Assembly (NCBI GenBank): GCA_947297555.1
Contig: CAMYTM010000024.1
Location: 1 to 7,818 of the forward strand
Origin: an uncultured Mycoplasmatota bacterium
Lineage (GTDB): Bacteria; Bacillota_I; Bacilli_A; RF39; UBA660
Length of the DNA: 7,818 nucleotides
Reading direction: 5' to 3'
Shown here: piece by piece, positions 6,914 through 7,818 of the stretch
Layout of the letters: every line of letters starts with the position of its first letter
How positions within the stretch are numbered: position 1 is the stretch's first letter
Made by a program: the position numbers and the translations under genes
Notes under the pieces: model-generated
Told to the model about the DNA's origin: nothing
The model's database searches: none
What the model saw: only the letters and a program-made list of their open reading frames with translations

Positions 6914-6942
6914 ATTCTACTGAAAATAGAAAAAAAATACAA
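6914..6942 (-). promoter_or_regulatory. promoter of the transglutaminase-like/sigma-like operon
   Basis: TTGTAT (6942-6937) and TAGAAT (6919-6914) are separated by exactly 17 bases. Transcription would start near 6907, giving a leader of about 24 bases before ATG 6883. The -35 hexamer lies inside the right arm of an 11-bp inverted repeat, so a protein bound to that repeat could block the promoter. Confidence 0.68.
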
Positions 6943-6967
6943 GAAAAATATTTATACTTGTATTTTT
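6933..6967 (-). repeat. 11-bp inverted repeat, operator or second terminator
   Basis: AAAAATACAAG (6967-6957) is the exact inverse complement of CTTGTATTTTT (6943-6933), with a 13-base AT-only spacer. The minus-strand run continues as T to 6930, so the structure could act as a weak, nearly G+C-free terminator for read-through from serS. Because its right arm covers the -35 box of the next promoter, it could equally be an operator. The sequence alone does not decide. Confidence 0.6.
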
Positions 6968-7077
6968 CCATATAATGTAAAACTTCAAAATGAAAATATC
7001 TCAAATCATTTTCACATTCTTCTTATTTTTCTTTTTAATCAAAAATTTTTTCCTATTTTAGATTTCTCTTCTTTATA

Positions 7078-7108
7078 AATTAAAAAGATTACCTTTTATA
7101 GATAATCT
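7078..7108 (-). terminator. intrinsic terminator of serS
   Basis: AGATTATC (7108-7101) pairs with GGTAATCT (7093-7086) to give eight base pairs, one of them G-U. The loop is seven bases (TATAAAA) and is followed by TTTTAATTTATA. It begins four bases after the serS stop codon, which separates serS transcription from the next operon. Confidence 0.78.
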
Positions 7109-7111
7109 ATT

Positions 7112-7818
7112 CTATTTATTTGGAATTAATTTTTCTTTACCACCCATGTATGGTCTTAATGCTTCTGGAATAAGTACACTTCCATCTTTCTGCAAATTAT
7201 TTTCTAAAAAAGCAATAAGCATTCTAGGTGGTGCAATAACAGTATTATTAAGTGTATGAGCAAAGACTTTTTCTCCTTCATTATTTTTATAGCGAATACC
7301 AAGTCGTCTTGCCTGAGCATCGGTTAAGTTTGAACAAGAGCAAACCTCAAAATATTTTTGTTGTCTTGGACTCCAAGCCTCTATATCACAAGAACGATAT
7401 TTTAAGTCTGCTAAGTCTCCTGAACAACAAACAAGTTTACGAACAGGAATATCTAAACTTCTAAAAAGTTCAACAGAAAATTGCCACATTTTCTCGTACC
7501 AAGCGTCACTATCATTTGGTTTACAAATAACAATCATTTCCTGTTTTTCAAATTGATGAATTCTGTACACTCCGCGTTCTTCTATACCATGGGCTCCTAC
7601 TTCTTTTCTAAAACATGGAGAATAAGAAGTCATAGTAATCGGAAGTTCGTTCTCTTTTAAAATCTGATCTTTAAACTTAGCAATCATACTGTGTTCACTG
7701 GTACCAATTAAATATAAATCTTCCCCTTCAATTTTATACATCATCGCATCTTTTTCTTCAAAAGACATAACTCCATTTACAGCATCCCCATGAATCATAA
7801 AAGGAGGAATACAATAGT
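7112..7818 (-). CDS. serS: serine--tRNA ligase, C-terminal 234 residues (5' end outside window)
   Basis: This is the class II catalytic core of seryl-tRNA synthetase, which charges tRNA-Ser in the cytoplasm. The N-terminal coiled-coil arm and motif 1 lie beyond the window edge. In order the window shows IPPFM, the TSE loop (GTSEHS), motif 2 SPCFRKEVGAHGIEERG with RIHQFEKQEM, the CSGDLAD and KYRSCDIEAWSP segment, SCSNLTDAQARRLGIRY, and motif 3 HTLNNTVIAPPRMLIAFLEN (arginine codon 7225-7223). It ends with GSVLIPEALRPYMGG and a TAG stop at 7114. Motif 2 EVGAHG and motif 3 NNTVIAPPR differ from the common bacterial EAGSAG and NGSGLAVGR, so this is a divergent subtype. All visible catalytic positions seem filled. 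The frame enters at 7816; the ATG at 7798 is internal, not the start. An intrinsic terminator follows directly. Confidence 0.96.
   Translation of the reverse strand, partial: YCIPPFMIHGDAVNGVMSFEEKDAMMYKIEGEDLYLIGTSEHSMIAKFKDQILKENELPITMTSYSPCFRKEVGAHGIEERGVYRIHQFEKQEMIVICKPNDSDAWYEKMWQFSVELFRSLDIPVRKLVCCSGDLADLKYRSCDIEAWSPRQQKYFEVCSCSNLTDAQARRLGIRYKNNEGEKVFAHTLNNTVIAPPRMLIAFLENNLQKDGSVLIPEALRPYMGGKEKLIPNK

Noticed and set aside
6961..6976. Plus-strand TATAAT near 6971 as a divergent promoter
   Set aside because: No -35 box lies at a usable distance and no plus-strand gene follows; it is expected by chance in such AT-rich DNA.
6809..7078. 89-residue plus-strand open frame
   Set aside because: It spans the 5' end of the transglutaminase-like gene, its promoter and the inverted repeat. 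It is rich in Phe, Ile and Lys from AT-rich DNA and has no ribosome binding site of note.
7252..7464. 70-residue plus-strand open frame inside serS
   Set aside because: It is antisense to the conserved SerRS core and has no independent support.

Overview
The window is AT-rich bacterial DNA (roughly 30% GC by eye) with every supported gene on the minus strand, so transcription runs from position 7818 toward position 1. Strong AGGAG-type ribosome binding sites, TATAAT-like promoters, a tRNA-Ala T-box leader and the gene order AI-2E-family permease followed by alaS point to a low-GC Bacillota lineage. Three reading frames (the kinase, the sigma-like gene and the transglutaminase-like gene) end at TGA. 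This argues for the standard bacterial code and against a Mycoplasma-type code. The exact lineage cannot be read from the window; an uncultured gut Bacillota is my guess only.

Layout in transcription order. (1) 7818-7112: the C-terminal half of serS, ending in an intrinsic terminator at about 7108-7078. (2) 6967-6914: an AT-rich 11-bp inverted repeat whose right arm contains the -35 box of a promoter. This promoter drives a two-gene unit: a 328-residue protein with a transglutaminase-like Cys-His-Asp pattern (6883-5897), then a 321-residue divergent sigma-70-like protein (5877-4912). (3) An extended -10 promoter at about 4879-4874 drives miaB (4848-3430). The AI-2E-family permease (3430-2297) follows and overlaps miaB by one base (TAATG). 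(4) A T-box leader (about 2286-2121) with an Ala GCU specifier and a terminator/antiterminator precedes a small P-loop kinase-like gene (2075-1545) and alaS (1548 to beyond position 1). These two genes overlap as ATGA.

Most of the window concerns translation: Ser-tRNA and Ala-tRNA charging, tRNA A37 methylthiolation, and sensing of uncharged tRNA-Ala. Two points stand out in that core. AlaRS is of a compact type that lacks the beta-barrel segment before the editing domain. The alanine-responsive leader controls an uncharacterised kinase as well as alaS. The least explained part is the transglutaminase-like/sigma-like pair between serS and miaB. It has its own promoter, 19 bp between the genes and no recognisable partners, and is the best candidate here for an undescribed function.

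No rRNA or tRNA genes, CRISPR arrays, insertion sequences or phage genes were seen. There is no gene-free stretch longer than about 230 bp. The two largest gaps are 2076-2296 (T-box leader) and 6884-7111 (terminator, inverted repeat and promoter).
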